Source: Flavobacterium gilvum
Lineage (GTDB): Bacteria; Bacteroidota; Bacteroidia; Flavobacteriales; Flavobacteriaceae
NCBI RefSeq assembly: GCF_001761465.1
Contig: NZ_CP017479.1
Location: forward strand, 3,534,001 to 3,598,000
Length of the DNA stretch: 64,000 nt
Reading direction: 5' to 3'
In this document: in pieces, positions 47,479 to 55,762 of the stretch
How positions within the stretch are numbered: the first letter of the stretch is position 1
Layout: the number at the start of each line of letters is the position of its first letter
Made by a program: the position numbers and the translations under genes
Notes under the pieces: generated by a model
Database searches by the model: none
Told to the model about the DNA's origin: nothing
What the model saw: the letters and a program-made list of their open reading frames with translations, nothing else

Positions 47479-48651
47479 TTATATTAGTTTAAACAGTCTA
47501 CTCCATTGAAATTCATCATTTATATTAGAAAATAAGATACATTGCACTTTACCCACAATATTGGTTTCCGGAAGAAATCCCCAAAATCTAGAATCTATAG
47601 TTCCTCTTCTGTTATCCCCCATCATAAAATAATAATTCAGTTTGAATCTGTAAGTAGTGGCGCTTTTTCCATTTATAAAATAAGTCCCGTTTTTTTCTAC
47701 GATGATGCTTTTTTCAAATAAACGCATTACTTTTTCGTACAACATAAAAGTATCTGGATTTAATGTTATCTGCATATCCTTTTTGGGTATGACAATAGGT
47801 CCCATATTACTCAGAGTCCACTTACTGTGCACCGTTTTTATTAATTCTTCGTTAGGAATATCAAGACTATCCCTGTTTTTTTTTATCGAATCGATACAGT
47901 TTGCTTTCTCGAGCAAGCCAAATTCATCTTTTGAAAAAGTGGCAATACCTAAATTACCTGATTTGTAATCTTGTGTTATTCCACCGTTAATAGCCAAAGA
48001 ATCTGTCAGTTTATACAGTTTTTTTCGATCCTTTATCCTAAATTGATAATTGTTTTTAACAGTACCCGGTGCTGTAAATAATTTATTGTTGTTGTATATT
48101 TCGCCATCTCTTATACTAAGTACATCTCCAGGAAGCCCAACGCAGCGTTTTACCACAAAAAAATCCCGTGACTGGTCTAACGAAAACACAAAAACATCCC
48201 CTTGCTTAACTTTTGTAATACCTTCCAGCCTCTTATAATCCCACCACGTTTCTTTTATTCTTGATCTTGCTATTTTATTCATGTAAAAAGCTAAGTTTAC
48301 CCAAGGAATTTCAAAAGGGGAACTAGGCAGTTTGGGGCCATATTTTAATTTATTTACGACAATAACATCCCCAGGGTACAACATGTTTTCCATAGAGGAA
48401 CTTGGTATTCTATATATATCAAAAACCAAGAGTTTTATACTGATGACCATTGATAAAAGAAATACAAATAAAAAAATTCCCTTTGTAGTTTTTCTTAAAA
48501 AGTCATATCGAATTAAAGGCATAAAGTACAATGTGACACTGTAAATCAACACAAATAGCATAATGACAATGCCTAGCCAAACCAAACCTAGTACTAGCAA
48601 AAATATTACTAATAGGATGACCAATAATTTTATTTGTTGTTTTTTTATCAT
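47479..48651 (-). CDS. lepB: Signal peptidase I
   Basis: Inner-membrane serine protease that removes signal peptides. 390 residues with hydrophobic segments at about 8-35 and 58-78, catalytic Ser86 in IPSSSMENMLYPGD, Lys168 in VVKRCVGLPGDVLSI, and the late box MGDNRRGTIDSRFWGFLP. A ~130-residue insert between the Lys and GDNR boxes is typical of Bacteroidota SPase I. Its place among small lipoprotein and membrane-protein genes, rather than with lepA or rnc-type housekeeping genes, suggests it may be an accessory copy; that cannot be proven from this window. Confidence 0.93.
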   Translation of the reverse strand: MIKKQQIKLLVILLVIFLLVLGLVWLGIVIMLFVLIYSVTLYFMPLIRYDFLRKTTKGIFLFVFLLSMVISIKLLVFDIYRIPSSSMENMLYPGDVIVVNKLKYGPKLPSSPFEIPWVNLAFYMNKIARSRIKETWWDYKRLEGITKVKQGDVFVFSLDQSRDFFVVKRCVGLPGDVLSIRDGEIYNNNKLFTAPGTVKNNYQFRIKDRKKLYKLTDSLAINGGITQDYKSGNLGIATFSKDEFGLLEKANCIDSIKKNRDSLDIPNEELIKTVHSKWTLSNMGPIVIPKKDMQITLNPDTFMLYEKVMRLFEKSIIVEKNGTYFINGKSATTYRFKLNYYFMMGDNRRGTIDSRFWGFLPETNIVGKVQCILFSNINDEFQWSRLFKLI

Positions 48652-48661
48652 TTTATAGAAA

Positions 48662-48702
48662 GAAAAACAGCAGAAAAAGTATAACCTCTTTCTGCCATTT
48701 TT
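48662..48702 (-). terminator. Terminator after the small membrane-protein gene (repeat copy 1)
   Basis: gcagaaa / tttctgc stem around a 12-base loop, followed on the minus strand by T-rich DNA. The same hairpin occurs after the paralogous gene at 49540-49580. Confidence 0.7.
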
Positions 48703-48711
48703 TACATTATT

Positions 48712-48882
48712 TTACCTCTTTTTTGAACGGTTTACTAAATAAACTATAATAGCTCCAACTTCAAATAACAATCCTAACGAAATTATTAAATGAGAATAAT
48801 CTATCTTTTGGATTCTTAAAAAAGCTCCAATTATAACAATTAACAGTCCTGTTAACAGTAAGTTTAATGGTTTTATTTTCAT
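48712..48882 (-). CDS. Small two-helix membrane protein, copy 1
   Basis: 56 residues from the ATG at 48882 (MKIKPLNLLLTG): two hydrophobic helices (about 7-20 and 30-48) separated by LRIQKIDYSH, with a basic tail NRSKKR. A longer frame upstream encodes the unrelated tail of a decayed gene and is rejected as start. It is nearly identical to the protein at 49588-49758 (differing at about two residues), and both follow the same C-terminal peptide sequence, so the pair arose by duplication of a two-gene module. Somewhat like the N-terminal helices of GldL-type proteins, but too short to call. Function unknown. Confidence 0.72.
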   Translation of the reverse strand: MKIKPLNLLLTGLLIVIIGAFLRIQKIDYSHLIISLGLLFEVGAIIVYLVNRSKKR

Positions 48883-48899
48883 GATATAATATTTAATTG

Positions 48900-49013
48900 T
48901 TAACACTGACATTCGGCCGCTATTAATATAAGAAGAGTTGGAGTTGGAGTTGAATAGAATGCAACAAAACCAACCCAATCTTTCGTAAATTCATCTATTT
49001 CTCTTGATTCGCA
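48900..49013 (-). pseudogene. Remnant of the Cys-rich lipoprotein C-terminus
   Basis: Minus-strand reading gives CESREIDEFTKDWVGFVAF and then YSTPTPTLLILIAAECQC-stop, aligned with CESRSYDEFVKDCFACWVAY...LCLCQE at the end of the intact lipoprotein (49782-50456). A stop codon directly precedes the Cys, and no start or signal peptide is in frame, so only the last ~37 codons survive. It keeps its place just upstream of the two-helix protein gene, as in the intact module. Confidence 0.7.
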
Positions 49014-49093
49014 TTACTCATCAAAATAAAAAAAAGTACAACCTTTTAATTTAGCTTTTAACTACTATTTTTTAATACCGTGCTATGGTCTTT

Positions 49094-49435
49094 TTAAATC
49101 AATCCTTTCTCTTCAAGTTCTTTTTTTAGACCGTAATACGATTTTAACTTTTGTTCATTTTCTAAATCAAAATTTTTTCTTCTTATCTCTTTAGGTACTG
49201 AATTTTCTAATATATCTTTAATTTTGATTGTAAGTTCATCACCTACTTTTAATTGAGACTTATACCAGTCCAATGTTTCTCCGTTTCCTTTTTCAGATGT
49301 ATTAAGCCCGGTAAAATCCAAATCAATAGAATTTAAAAATTCGTCAGATAATTTTGTTAAAATTATTGATACAACTCCATTTTCCAATGCAGCAGAAACT
49401 TTCTCGTCATTAATATTTAATTCGAATCCTATCAT
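49094..49435 (-). CDS. Hypothetical 113-residue acidic/lysine-rich protein
   Basis: No signal peptide, no membrane segment. MIGFELNINDEKVSAALENGVVSIILTK then DLDFTGLNTSEKG, and a C-terminal amphipathic, Glu/Lys-rich helix (NEQKLKSYYGLKKELEEKG). It looks like a small cytoplasmic alpha/beta protein, perhaps an antitoxin- or immunity-type partner, but no motif supports this. It lies between the two duplicated modules on the same strand. I do not recognise the family. Confidence 0.7.
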   Translation of the reverse strand: MIGFELNINDEKVSAALENGVVSIILTKLSDEFLNSIDLDFTGLNTSEKGNGETLDWYKSQLKVGDELTIKIKDILENSVPKEIRRKNFDLENEQKLKSYYGLKKELEEKGLI

Positions 49436-49539
49436 AATATTTTTTTTTTAGCAATTCCAATAACCTAGGACTATTAAAAATAGTGCTAGTAGGATGGGCA
49501 TTAATTTTTTTTGTTATTTTTTTATCATTTATAGAAATA

Positions 49540-49582
49540 AAAACAGCAGAAAAAGTATAACCTCTTTCTGCTATTTTTTATA
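49540..49582 (-). terminator. Terminator after the small membrane-protein gene (repeat copy 2)
   Basis: Same gcagaaa...tttctgc hairpin as at 48662-48702, embedded in a ~240-bp near-identical duplication covering the two-helix gene and its 3' flank. Confidence 0.7.
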
Positions 49583-49587
49583 TTATT

Positions 49588-49758
49588 TTACCTCTTTTTT
49601 GAACGGTTAACTAAATAAACTACAATAGCTCCAACTTCAAATAACAATCCTAACGAAATTATTAAATGAGAATAATCTATCTTTTGGATTCTTAAAAAGG
49701 CTCCGATTATAACAATTAACATTCCTGTTAACAGTAAGTTTAATGGTTTTATTTTCAT
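49588..49758 (-). CDS. Small two-helix membrane protein, copy 2
   Basis: 56 residues from the ATG at 49758; differs from the copy at 48712-48882 only by Leu-to-Met and Ile-to-Val type changes (TGMLIVIIG, GAIVVYLV). Two hydrophobic helices and a basic RSKKR end, so both termini are probably cytoplasmic. It begins 23 bp after the stop of the Cys-rich lipoprotein gene and is most likely co-translated with it. Function unknown; pairing with the lipoprotein tail in both modules suggests a joint role. Confidence 0.75.
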   Translation of the reverse strand: MKIKPLNLLLTGMLIVIIGAFLRIQKIDYSHLIISLGLLFEVGAIVVYLVNRSKKR

Positions 49759-49781
49759 AATATATGGTTTAAGTATTTTTT

Positions 49782-50456
49782 TTATTCTTGACAAAGACAA
49801 AGTGCAGAAAGTAATATAGCAACTCCGGGACTTCCCCAGTAAGCAACCCAACATGCAAAACAATCTTTAACAAATTCATCATAAGATCTACTTTCGCAAG
49901 AGCTTTGGGTTTCACCTGCTTTTCTTTTACACAACTCAGCATTTGCTGTGTTTAGAGTAAATAAAGATGACAAACTTATTATGTCTTGATTTTTTTTATC
50001 ATATTTTTTATCAGAGAGTAGTTTTCTGTTGTCTATTTGTTTTTCTCCTAAAATAGTTTCTTCTCCATTTTTTTCGAAAACTTTAAACGCTTTATACATA
50101 TTTGAATTTTCAATATCTTGCGCTATATATAAAATTTCATCAGTTTTTTTAAATTGATATTTTACTATTTTATATTTTCCTTTTAGTTTTAAAGTTTTCA
50201 TGGTTTTAGAATTCCCTGAAACATAACTGACTTTTGAAATTCCTAATTTATCATAAACATAAGAATAATCCTTTTCTGTTAATTTTTCAGCTTCTTCTTT
50301 TACCTCATCCAAAGTATAATTTTGTCCCTTAAATGATAAAATATCCTTTGGAGAATCATCATTAACTTGACAAGATTGAACAACAATGCCTGCAATCAAT
50401 GCAAAGGCAATGATTAAAATTGAAAAATGTATTTTGCTTAAATTTATTTTTTTCAT
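49782..50456 (-). CDS. Lipoprotein with Cys-rich hydrophobic tail, unknown function
   Basis: 224 residues. Signal peptide with lipobox VVQSC (about 28), then a polar, lysine-rich body (about 30-175) with KGQNYTLDEVKEEAEKL and beta-like KTLKLKGKYKIVKYQF. The last ~45 residues are very different: SSCESRSYDEFVKDCFACWV, then a Gly/Ala/Leu stretch and CLCQE, with six cysteines in total in this tail. The tail looks like a separable hydrophobic peptide. The gene leads a two-gene module with the two-helix protein, and a decayed second module lies downstream. No family recognised; an exported precursor peptide is one idea. Confidence 0.72.
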   Translation of the reverse strand: MKKINLSKIHFSILIIAFALIAGIVVQSCQVNDDSPKDILSFKGQNYTLDEVKEEAEKLTEKDYSYVYDKLGISKVSYVSGNSKTMKTLKLKGKYKIVKYQFKKTDEILYIAQDIENSNMYKAFKVFEKNGEETILGEKQIDNRKLLSDKKYDKKNQDIISLSSLFTLNTANAELCKRKAGETQSSCESRSYDEFVKDCFACWVAYWGSPGVAILLSALCLCQE

Positions 50457-50553
50457 TTTTATAAAATTTATTGATTAATAGGGTATCTATACCCTCTTAT
50501 AATTATTATTTTTTTTTGCAAAGTTCTATAGGAATGCTACTTTTGCTGAACAT

Positions 50554-50581
50554 TACAATTGCTTACATGTAAGCAATTGTA
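50554..50581. promoter_or_regulatory. 28-bp perfect palindrome upstream of the lipoprotein gene
   Basis: tacaattgcttaca/tgtaagcaattgta with no central gap, about 100 bp upstream of the lipoprotein start. No T-run follows on either strand, so an operator is more likely than a terminator. Confidence 0.65.
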
Positions 50582-50597
50582 CGAGATTATGAATCTG

Positions 50598-50611
50598 AGC
50601 ACTATAGTGCT
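50598..50611. promoter_or_regulatory. 14-bp perfect palindrome
   Basis: AGCACTATAGTGCT, 16 bp from the end of the 28-bp palindrome. On the minus strand a short A/T run follows. Could be a second operator or a hairpin after the ligase gene. Confidence 0.5.
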
Positions 50612-50691
50612 TTCTTTTATAAAATCTTCCTCTGGGATTGTGGTTTATTTCATAGACTATATTTTTTTAAGTTAAACATTGTGAGATTTAT

Positions 50692-52596
50692 TTAATTTTT
50701 AAAACCCAGAGGTTTTTTGTTTTTTACAAGTATTTCCCTCATTTCTTCATGTATTTCATCAATGGCTGTAGAGGGAATTTTTATCTTTTTACTCAATATT
50801 TTTTGTGCTAATACAACAGCCTTCTGCTCTTGTCCGGAATCATCGTAAAATTTTGCCAATAAATAATTGGGATAAAAATGGCTAGGAATCATATTAATAG
50901 CATTTTGGTAGGCAGCTTCTGCCTTGTTATATTGTTTTATGGCTTTATAACTATCACCTAATGAAGTTTCTATAACTGAAGTATTTAAGAAGCACTTAGC
51001 CTGTTTTAAAACTTCAATTGCTTTATGATATTCTCCTACTATAGCAAGAGTTTTGCCATAATTCATTAAAAAATCACCATCTCTATTAAAAACGGTATAT
51101 ACTGATTTGTAAGCTGAAATTGCCTCATTATAATCTCCATATTGATGGCTATTTAGTGCATTTTCCCATACTATGAATCCCTTATTGAGATTACTTGCAT
51201 ACAAATTGGTTTGATAAATACAAATGGCACCTAACACCAAAATAACTGTTTTAAATGCCCATGATCTCTCCTTGCTTTGATTGTATTTAAGTTGGTAGGT
51301 ATCTCCATCAATATTTGACAGCGTTGATACTAAAAAAACCAGTACTAATTTTATGGGAAGAATTTGCATGGGATAGGAAAAACAGGCAAAAACAGCAATC
51401 CCAAAAAGCCCTGTTTTTGCTACAAGAGAGAGATATTTATAATCTTCTTTTGCTTTTACTTTAAACAAAATGAAGGCAGTAACCATAAGAAACATGAACC
51501 CTATCAGTCCATTTTCTACAATAAACTGTAAAAATTCATTAAAAGCATAGTAGGTATTATCAGCGACCATGGTTTCACGGGTTTCTCTATTCTTTTCAAA
51601 ATAATTTGCTTGGTAATTCATGTAATGGGTTTTGAATCTGTCAAATCCAACACCAAAAACAGGAGTGTCTGCTATCATTTCGGTAGTTACTTTCCAAATA
51701 AAAATACGCCCGTCTGAGGATGATTTTTTATAATGATAGATGCTAAAAAGTCCTGTACTTAAAATTCCGACTGAGAATAAAACTATAGCTGTCTTTTGAA
51801 ATTTTATAGTTGCTTTCCTAAACAAATTACTTAGAAAACGGTATCTTAACTCCATTAAAATTACACTACTTGCTATAGCCGCAATCCATGCTGCCCTAGA
51901 TTGGGTGGCAGGAAGTACTATCGCAATACTGATAAGTCCTAGCAAGGGAATATATTCAAAAGCCTTTTTTATGAACTCGTTGAACAAAAAGGAGTCATTT
52001 TTTGTTTGTGATTGTAATTGTGATATTATTTTGATTTTAAAAAGATACATTCCTAAAGCGACAGACCAAACACTGACTAAAAAACCCGCATAAGGTCCGG
52101 GGTTAAAGAAGCTTCCCGTCATTTTGAATCCTGAATGATTGGAGATGCAATAACCCAATAATTGGAGATTACCATAGACTGCTTGAAAAATTCCGGAAAT
52201 AACAATAGTCAATAGCAACCAAAGGCTGTTTGCAAGAGAAATATTTCTCAAAATAACATACAAAAAACTTAACCCAACCAATTCCAAATATCGAATAGAA
52301 AATCCAAAATAAGTTTGAATGACATATCTATTTAAAATAATATAACCGACCAATAGAAAAAGGGAAACATCTAATTTTGAAAAAGAAAAGAATACCATTT
52401 TTCCACAGACAACATAGAGAATATAAAAGGCTAACAGCGCAGAACAAGTGTAAAGAAAATAAATACACTTACTAGTGATTGTTCCTTGGACATATCCTGA
52501 TATACTAATCTGGGGTAAGAGCAAAAAAAGCATAACTAATAATACTAGTAAACCAACCTTTGAAAAATTTATTAATATGACCTCTGTTTTTAACAT
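50692..52596 (-). CDS. O-antigen ligase/polymerase-like membrane protein with TPR tail
   Basis: 634 residues. About ten hydrophobic segments fill residues 1-460. The Wzy/WaaL-type periplasmic loop is visible: GSFFNPGPYAGFLV, LPATQSRAAWIA, then DGRIFIWKVTTEMIADTPVFGVGFDRFKTHYMNYQ, and NEFLQFIVENGLIGF. The last ~150 residues are tetratricopeptide-like repeats (YGDYNEAISAYKSVY, GEYHKAIEVLKQAK, KQYNKAEAAYQNAINMIP). In Bacteroidota this ligase-TPR fusion is common both in polysaccharide loci and beside small secreted-peptide genes. No glycosyltransferases adjoin it here, so a specialised, non-O-antigen transfer is possible. Confidence 0.88.
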   Translation of the reverse strand: MLKTEVILINFSKVGLLVLLVMLFLLLPQISISGYVQGTITSKCIYFLYTCSALLAFYILYVVCGKMVFFSFSKLDVSLFLLVGYIILNRYVIQTYFGFSIRYLELVGLSFLYVILRNISLANSLWLLLTIVISGIFQAVYGNLQLLGYCISNHSGFKMTGSFFNPGPYAGFLVSVWSVALGMYLFKIKIISQLQSQTKNDSFLFNEFIKKAFEYIPLLGLISIAIVLPATQSRAAWIAAIASSVILMELRYRFLSNLFRKATIKFQKTAIVLFSVGILSTGLFSIYHYKKSSSDGRIFIWKVTTEMIADTPVFGVGFDRFKTHYMNYQANYFEKNRETRETMVADNTYYAFNEFLQFIVENGLIGFMFLMVTAFILFKVKAKEDYKYLSLVAKTGLFGIAVFACFSYPMQILPIKLVLVFLVSTLSNIDGDTYQLKYNQSKERSWAFKTVILVLGAICIYQTNLYASNLNKGFIVWENALNSHQYGDYNEAISAYKSVYTVFNRDGDFLMNYGKTLAIVGEYHKAIEVLKQAKCFLNTSVIETSLGDSYKAIKQYNKAEAAYQNAINMIPSHFYPNYLLAKFYDDSGQEQKAVVLAQKILSKKIKIPSTAIDEIHEEMREILVKNKKPLGFKN

Positions 52597-52597
52597 T

Positions 52598-53007
52598 CTA
52601 TATTGGTTTTTTACATTGAAATAATCGGGTACCCCCCTTAATTTGTGGATATGCGATATTTTGCTGGTAACTTATTAATGTATTTCCGGTATAATTTAAC
52701 TCTGGAGATATGGATTCAATCGTTTGAAATCTGTCTTTTAATATTTTGATGTCATTAATATCAAAAACGATTAGTTTTCCTTCTGCAGATTTGTTTAAAT
52801 CAGTTTCATATATCTGTCCGCCATAAATCCAAATACTGTTTTTGGCAAAAGTGTTGAATAATTGAAATATCCCTGTTTGAAAACCTTTCCCGATACCTAA
52901 AAAAGAATCAAAATAAAAATGCCTCATATCACACCCAAACCAGCAAGAATACTCCGGTTTTTATTGTCCTTTATGGATTTGAATGCTTCTTTTATTGAGT
53001 TAATCAT
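52598..53007 (-). pseudogene. Broken MacB-like ABC transporter permease
   Basis: Reading from the ATG at 53007: MINSIKEAFKSIKDNKNR, SILAGLGVI, then a TGA stop (52924-52926) where relatives have Trp (GVIWG), then in the same frame GIFILILFLGIGKGFQTG and FAKNSIWIYGGQIYET...FQTIESISPELNYTG, the start of the MacB periplasmic core. The homology ends after about 125 codons at KGGTRLFQ, so the gene is both nonsense-mutated and truncated. It lies between the ligase gene and the IS21 element. Confidence 0.78.
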
Positions 53008-53142
53008 AACAAAAAACACCTTAAAGCTTTAAATATAGTACTTCCCAAAGAAATTATTTGTAGTACAATCTCCTTAAAAAATGTAGCACAATTTCTCTTT
53101 GTTGAAACGAAGATATTTTAATACAAGAGAATGTAAATTCCA

Positions 53143-53235
53143 GTGATATTGACCACCCAATTCCAATTTAAAGTGACCACCTGATTCCAATTCAAAATGA
53201 CCACCTAATTCCGGAGCAAAGTGACCACCCCGTTT
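53143..53235. repeat. IS21 left-end repeat array
   Basis: Four copies of TGACCACC at about 22-24-bp spacing, separated by att-cca-att or ccggagcaaa-like words: the multiple transposase-binding sites typical of IS21-family ends. Confidence 0.8.
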
Positions 53236-53291
53236 TCATAAAAAACTACTTTTTTTCATGCGCTAATTAGTACTCAAATATACTTAAAATA

Positions 53292-54029
53292 TTATTCCTT
53301 GTTTATTCCTCTTTTCTTTCTCATAGATTCCCCATGCAATTCGAGTCTGTGGGCTTGATGTATAAGTCTATCCAAAATTGCGTCAGCTATAGTTTTTTCG
53401 CCAATTATATCATACCAACCTTGTACAGGAATTTGCGATGTAACAATTATAGAACCGTTATTATGCCTGTCTTCAATAATCTCCAAAAGTGTAATTCGGT
53501 TTTGACTATCTAATGCCTGGAGTCCAAAATCGTCAAGTATGATAACGTCTTGCCTTTCAATTTTGGCAAGTTCTCTTAGGTAAGAACCATCTGCTTTGGC
53601 CATTTTTAATTTAGCAAACAGCTTCGAAGTATTAAAATAGCTTACTTTATAGCCATGAATACAGGCTTGGTAACCCAATGCGGTACCTAAATAACTTTTG
53701 CCTACACCTGTACTTCCTGTGATTAAGATGTTTTCATTTTTTTCAACAAATTCGCATTCTGCCAGACGAAGAACTGTATTCCGGTCAAGATTGCGGGATA
53801 CATCAAAATTGACATTTTCAATATTTGATTTGTAATGGAATTTAGCATTCTTTATACTGCGTTCTATACGACGATTGTGCCTTTCGTCCCATTCAGCATC
53901 AATAATCATCGATACAAATTGATCGAGTGTGTAGTGGTCTGTTCTTCCGCTTTCAATCGCTGTTTTAAAAGCATTAAACATTCCGTAAAGTTTCATTTGT
54001 CTCATTTTTGTTACTGTGGATTCATTCAT
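53292..54029 (-). CDS. istB: IS21-family helper ATPase IstB
   Basis: DnaC/IstB-type AAA+ ATPase of 245 residues that recruits target DNA and activates the IstA transposase. Walker A GSTGVGKS at 105-112, Walker B VIILDDFG at 162-169, sensor-like VTSQIPVQGWYD, and ILDRLIHQAHRLELHGES near the C-terminus, all family-typical. It begins 16 bp after istA, so the two are co-translated or coupled. Length is normal, no frameshift seen. Confidence 0.95.
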   Translation of the reverse strand: MNESTVTKMRQMKLYGMFNAFKTAIESGRTDHYTLDQFVSMIIDAEWDERHNRRIERSIKNAKFHYKSNIENVNFDVSRNLDRNTVLRLAECEFVEKNENILITGSTGVGKSYLGTALGYQACIHGYKVSYFNTSKLFAKLKMAKADGSYLRELAKIERQDVIILDDFGLQALDSQNRITLLEIIEDRHNNGSIIVTSQIPVQGWYDIIGEKTIADAILDRLIHQAHRLELHGESMRKKRGINKE

Positions 54030-54045
54030 GTTTTTAAGATTTAAT

Positions 54046-55593
54046 TTAATTATAATACTGTTTGCCTCTTATGTTTCCGTGGTTCGGAAGTTCATGCTCA
54101 GGTTCCTGTTCTAAATCAATACGATCTAAGTTGTTTTCTAAAATATTTTGGATGGTCTTAAAATTGTAAATTCTAAAGTCAAGCGCTCGTTTACAGGCAT
54201 TTATTAATCGCTGCTTACCAACCTTTTTTTCAAAGTTTAGTATTCCTAAACAACTTTTATAAGCCTGTTCAGGATGGTTTCTGCTTTCGATTATCTGCAT
54301 AATATATTCTCCTACTGACTCATCAATACTACCTGCCCAATCAATGAATCGAGCAGCACTCCACTGAGCTACAAACTGATGTGAACTGGCTAAATGTTCT
54401 GGAGTTGTGGTATAGACATAAGGTTTGTAATTTCGCTGATGAACCGCTATTCGATTGTATTTATAATAGATCTCTACGGTTGATCTTGTGTACAAGAGTT
54501 TCGTTTTTTTCTTTACATATTGATACGGAACGCTGTAATAATTTTTGTCTTGACTTAATTGGACATGACCATTTTGCATTACCGTTGCAAAGGATTGATA
54601 TTTGATTTCAAAGCGTTCTTGTGGTAGTGGACGCAGTTTTTGTTTCTCATCTTCTACAAACAATTCTTTTCGTGAGTAAGGACGACCTGTTAGTTTTCGA
54701 TTATTATGAATGTCTAATAAATCCCATATCTGTTGGTTTAATTCTTCTAGAGAAAAGAATTTGGTTTCTTTTAGTGTTACATAAATTCTTCTGTATAATA
54801 TCTTTACAGCCCCTTCAACTAATGACTTATCTCTAGGTTTATAAGCTCTAGTTGGCAAGATTGTAGTTTCGTAATGTTCCGCTAAGTCGGCTAAAGTTTC
54901 ATTAATTGTTGGCTCAAAACGACTGCTTTTTATTACTGCAGATTTTAAATTATCTGGAACAATTGCTGCAGGAGTGCCTTCAAAAAAGCGCATGGCATTT
55001 TCTACAGAAGTAACAAAATCTTCCTTTTGCTGGCTCATAGAAGCTTCAGCATAGGTGTATTGACTAGCCCCTAATATAGCCACAAAGAATTGTACTTCTT
55101 TGATTTCTCCAGTGTCGCTATCAATAATGGATAGTGTTTTTCCAGCATAATCAACATACATTTTATCACCGGATTTATGATTCATATGCATCACTGGATT
55201 GACTTGTTTACTCCATACTTTGTAATAATGAGCAAATTGAGAACTCCTGTAACCATCAGGGTTTATGGCAGCATATTGTTCCCACATATGTTGTATGGTA
55301 ACGCCAACTTTTTTTAGCTCACGCTCCATTTTAGGAAAATAATTATGGAGTGTTTGTAATTTGGGACTAATTGATTCCACAGTAGTCTGTGAAAACAAAA
55401 GTTCTAGTTCAGCATCTGTTTTTTTATCAATAAATTCAAAGTTTAATCCGAGAACTTCAAATAAAGAAATATACTTCTTTACCGTATTCCTAGAAAGGGA
55501 TAAGTAGCTACTTATAAATAACTTACTTTTTCCATCACAATAGAATTTAATTACTTTTCTAATTTTACTCATGTCTGTTATTTTGTTTGCCAT
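54046..55593 (-). CDS. istA: IS21-family transposase IstA
   Basis: DDE transposase of 515 residues. N-terminal helix-turn-helix (LSLSRNTVKKYI), an rve integrase core with the catalytic triad Asp148 (YVDYAG), Asp214 (VPDNLK) and Glu260 (LVEGAVK), and a C-terminal beta domain (QDKNYYSVPYQYVKK) as in IstA proteins. It should bind the multiple repeats at both ends. The gene is intact over the family's normal length and is followed by istB. Confidence 0.95.
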   Translation of the reverse strand: MANKITDMSKIRKVIKFYCDGKSKLFISSYLSLSRNTVKKYISLFEVLGLNFEFIDKKTDAELELLFSQTTVESISPKLQTLHNYFPKMERELKKVGVTIQHMWEQYAAINPDGYRSSQFAHYYKVWSKQVNPVMHMNHKSGDKMYVDYAGKTLSIIDSDTGEIKEVQFFVAILGASQYTYAEASMSQQKEDFVTSVENAMRFFEGTPAAIVPDNLKSAVIKSSRFEPTINETLADLAEHYETTILPTRAYKPRDKSLVEGAVKILYRRIYVTLKETKFFSLEELNQQIWDLLDIHNNRKLTGRPYSRKELFVEDEKQKLRPLPQERFEIKYQSFATVMQNGHVQLSQDKNYYSVPYQYVKKKTKLLYTRSTVEIYYKYNRIAVHQRNYKPYVYTTTPEHLASSHQFVAQWSAARFIDWAGSIDESVGEYIMQIIESRNHPEQAYKSCLGILNFEKKVGKQRLINACKRALDFRIYNFKTIQNILENNLDRIDLEQEPEHELPNHGNIRGKQYYN

Positions 55594-55669
55594 AATCCGC
55601 TTTTTTTTTGCGAATGTATGGTTCTAACGACATGAAAAAGTCTGTAGTTTTTAATAATTAATTTACCCC

Positions 55670-55762
55670 AAAATTAGGTGGTCAATTTGAACTGGAATGG
55701 GGTGGTCAGTTTGCTCTGGAACTGGTGGTCAATTTATACTGGAAAGAGGTGGTCAATTTGAC
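55670..55762. repeat. IS21 right-end repeat array
   Basis: Four copies of GGTGGTCA (inverted relative to the left end) at about 22-26-bp spacing, with aactggaa-type separators matching the ttccaatt words on the left. Confidence 0.8.

Larger units (their letters stand above)
53143..55762 (-). mobile_element. IS21-family insertion sequence, apparently complete
   Basis: About 2.62 kb. Two genes in the usual order istA-istB (minus strand), bounded by arrays of multiple terminal repeats. Left end starts gtgatATTGACCACC; right end, read inward on the minus strand, starts gtcaaATTGACCACC. No clear target-site duplication was found at these boundaries, so the exact ends may be off by a few bases. 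Both genes are intact, so it may still be active. Confidence 0.85.

Noticed and set aside
48712..48978. Longer reading of the small membrane protein (88 codons) starting at 48978
   Set aside because: The extra N-terminus overlaps, in another frame, the decayed lipoprotein tail, and the near-identical paralogue starts cleanly at MKIKPLN.
53143..55762. Target-site duplication of the IS21 element
   Set aside because: Flanks aaattcca and cgtttttt do not match; no duplication of 4-8 bp could be supported.
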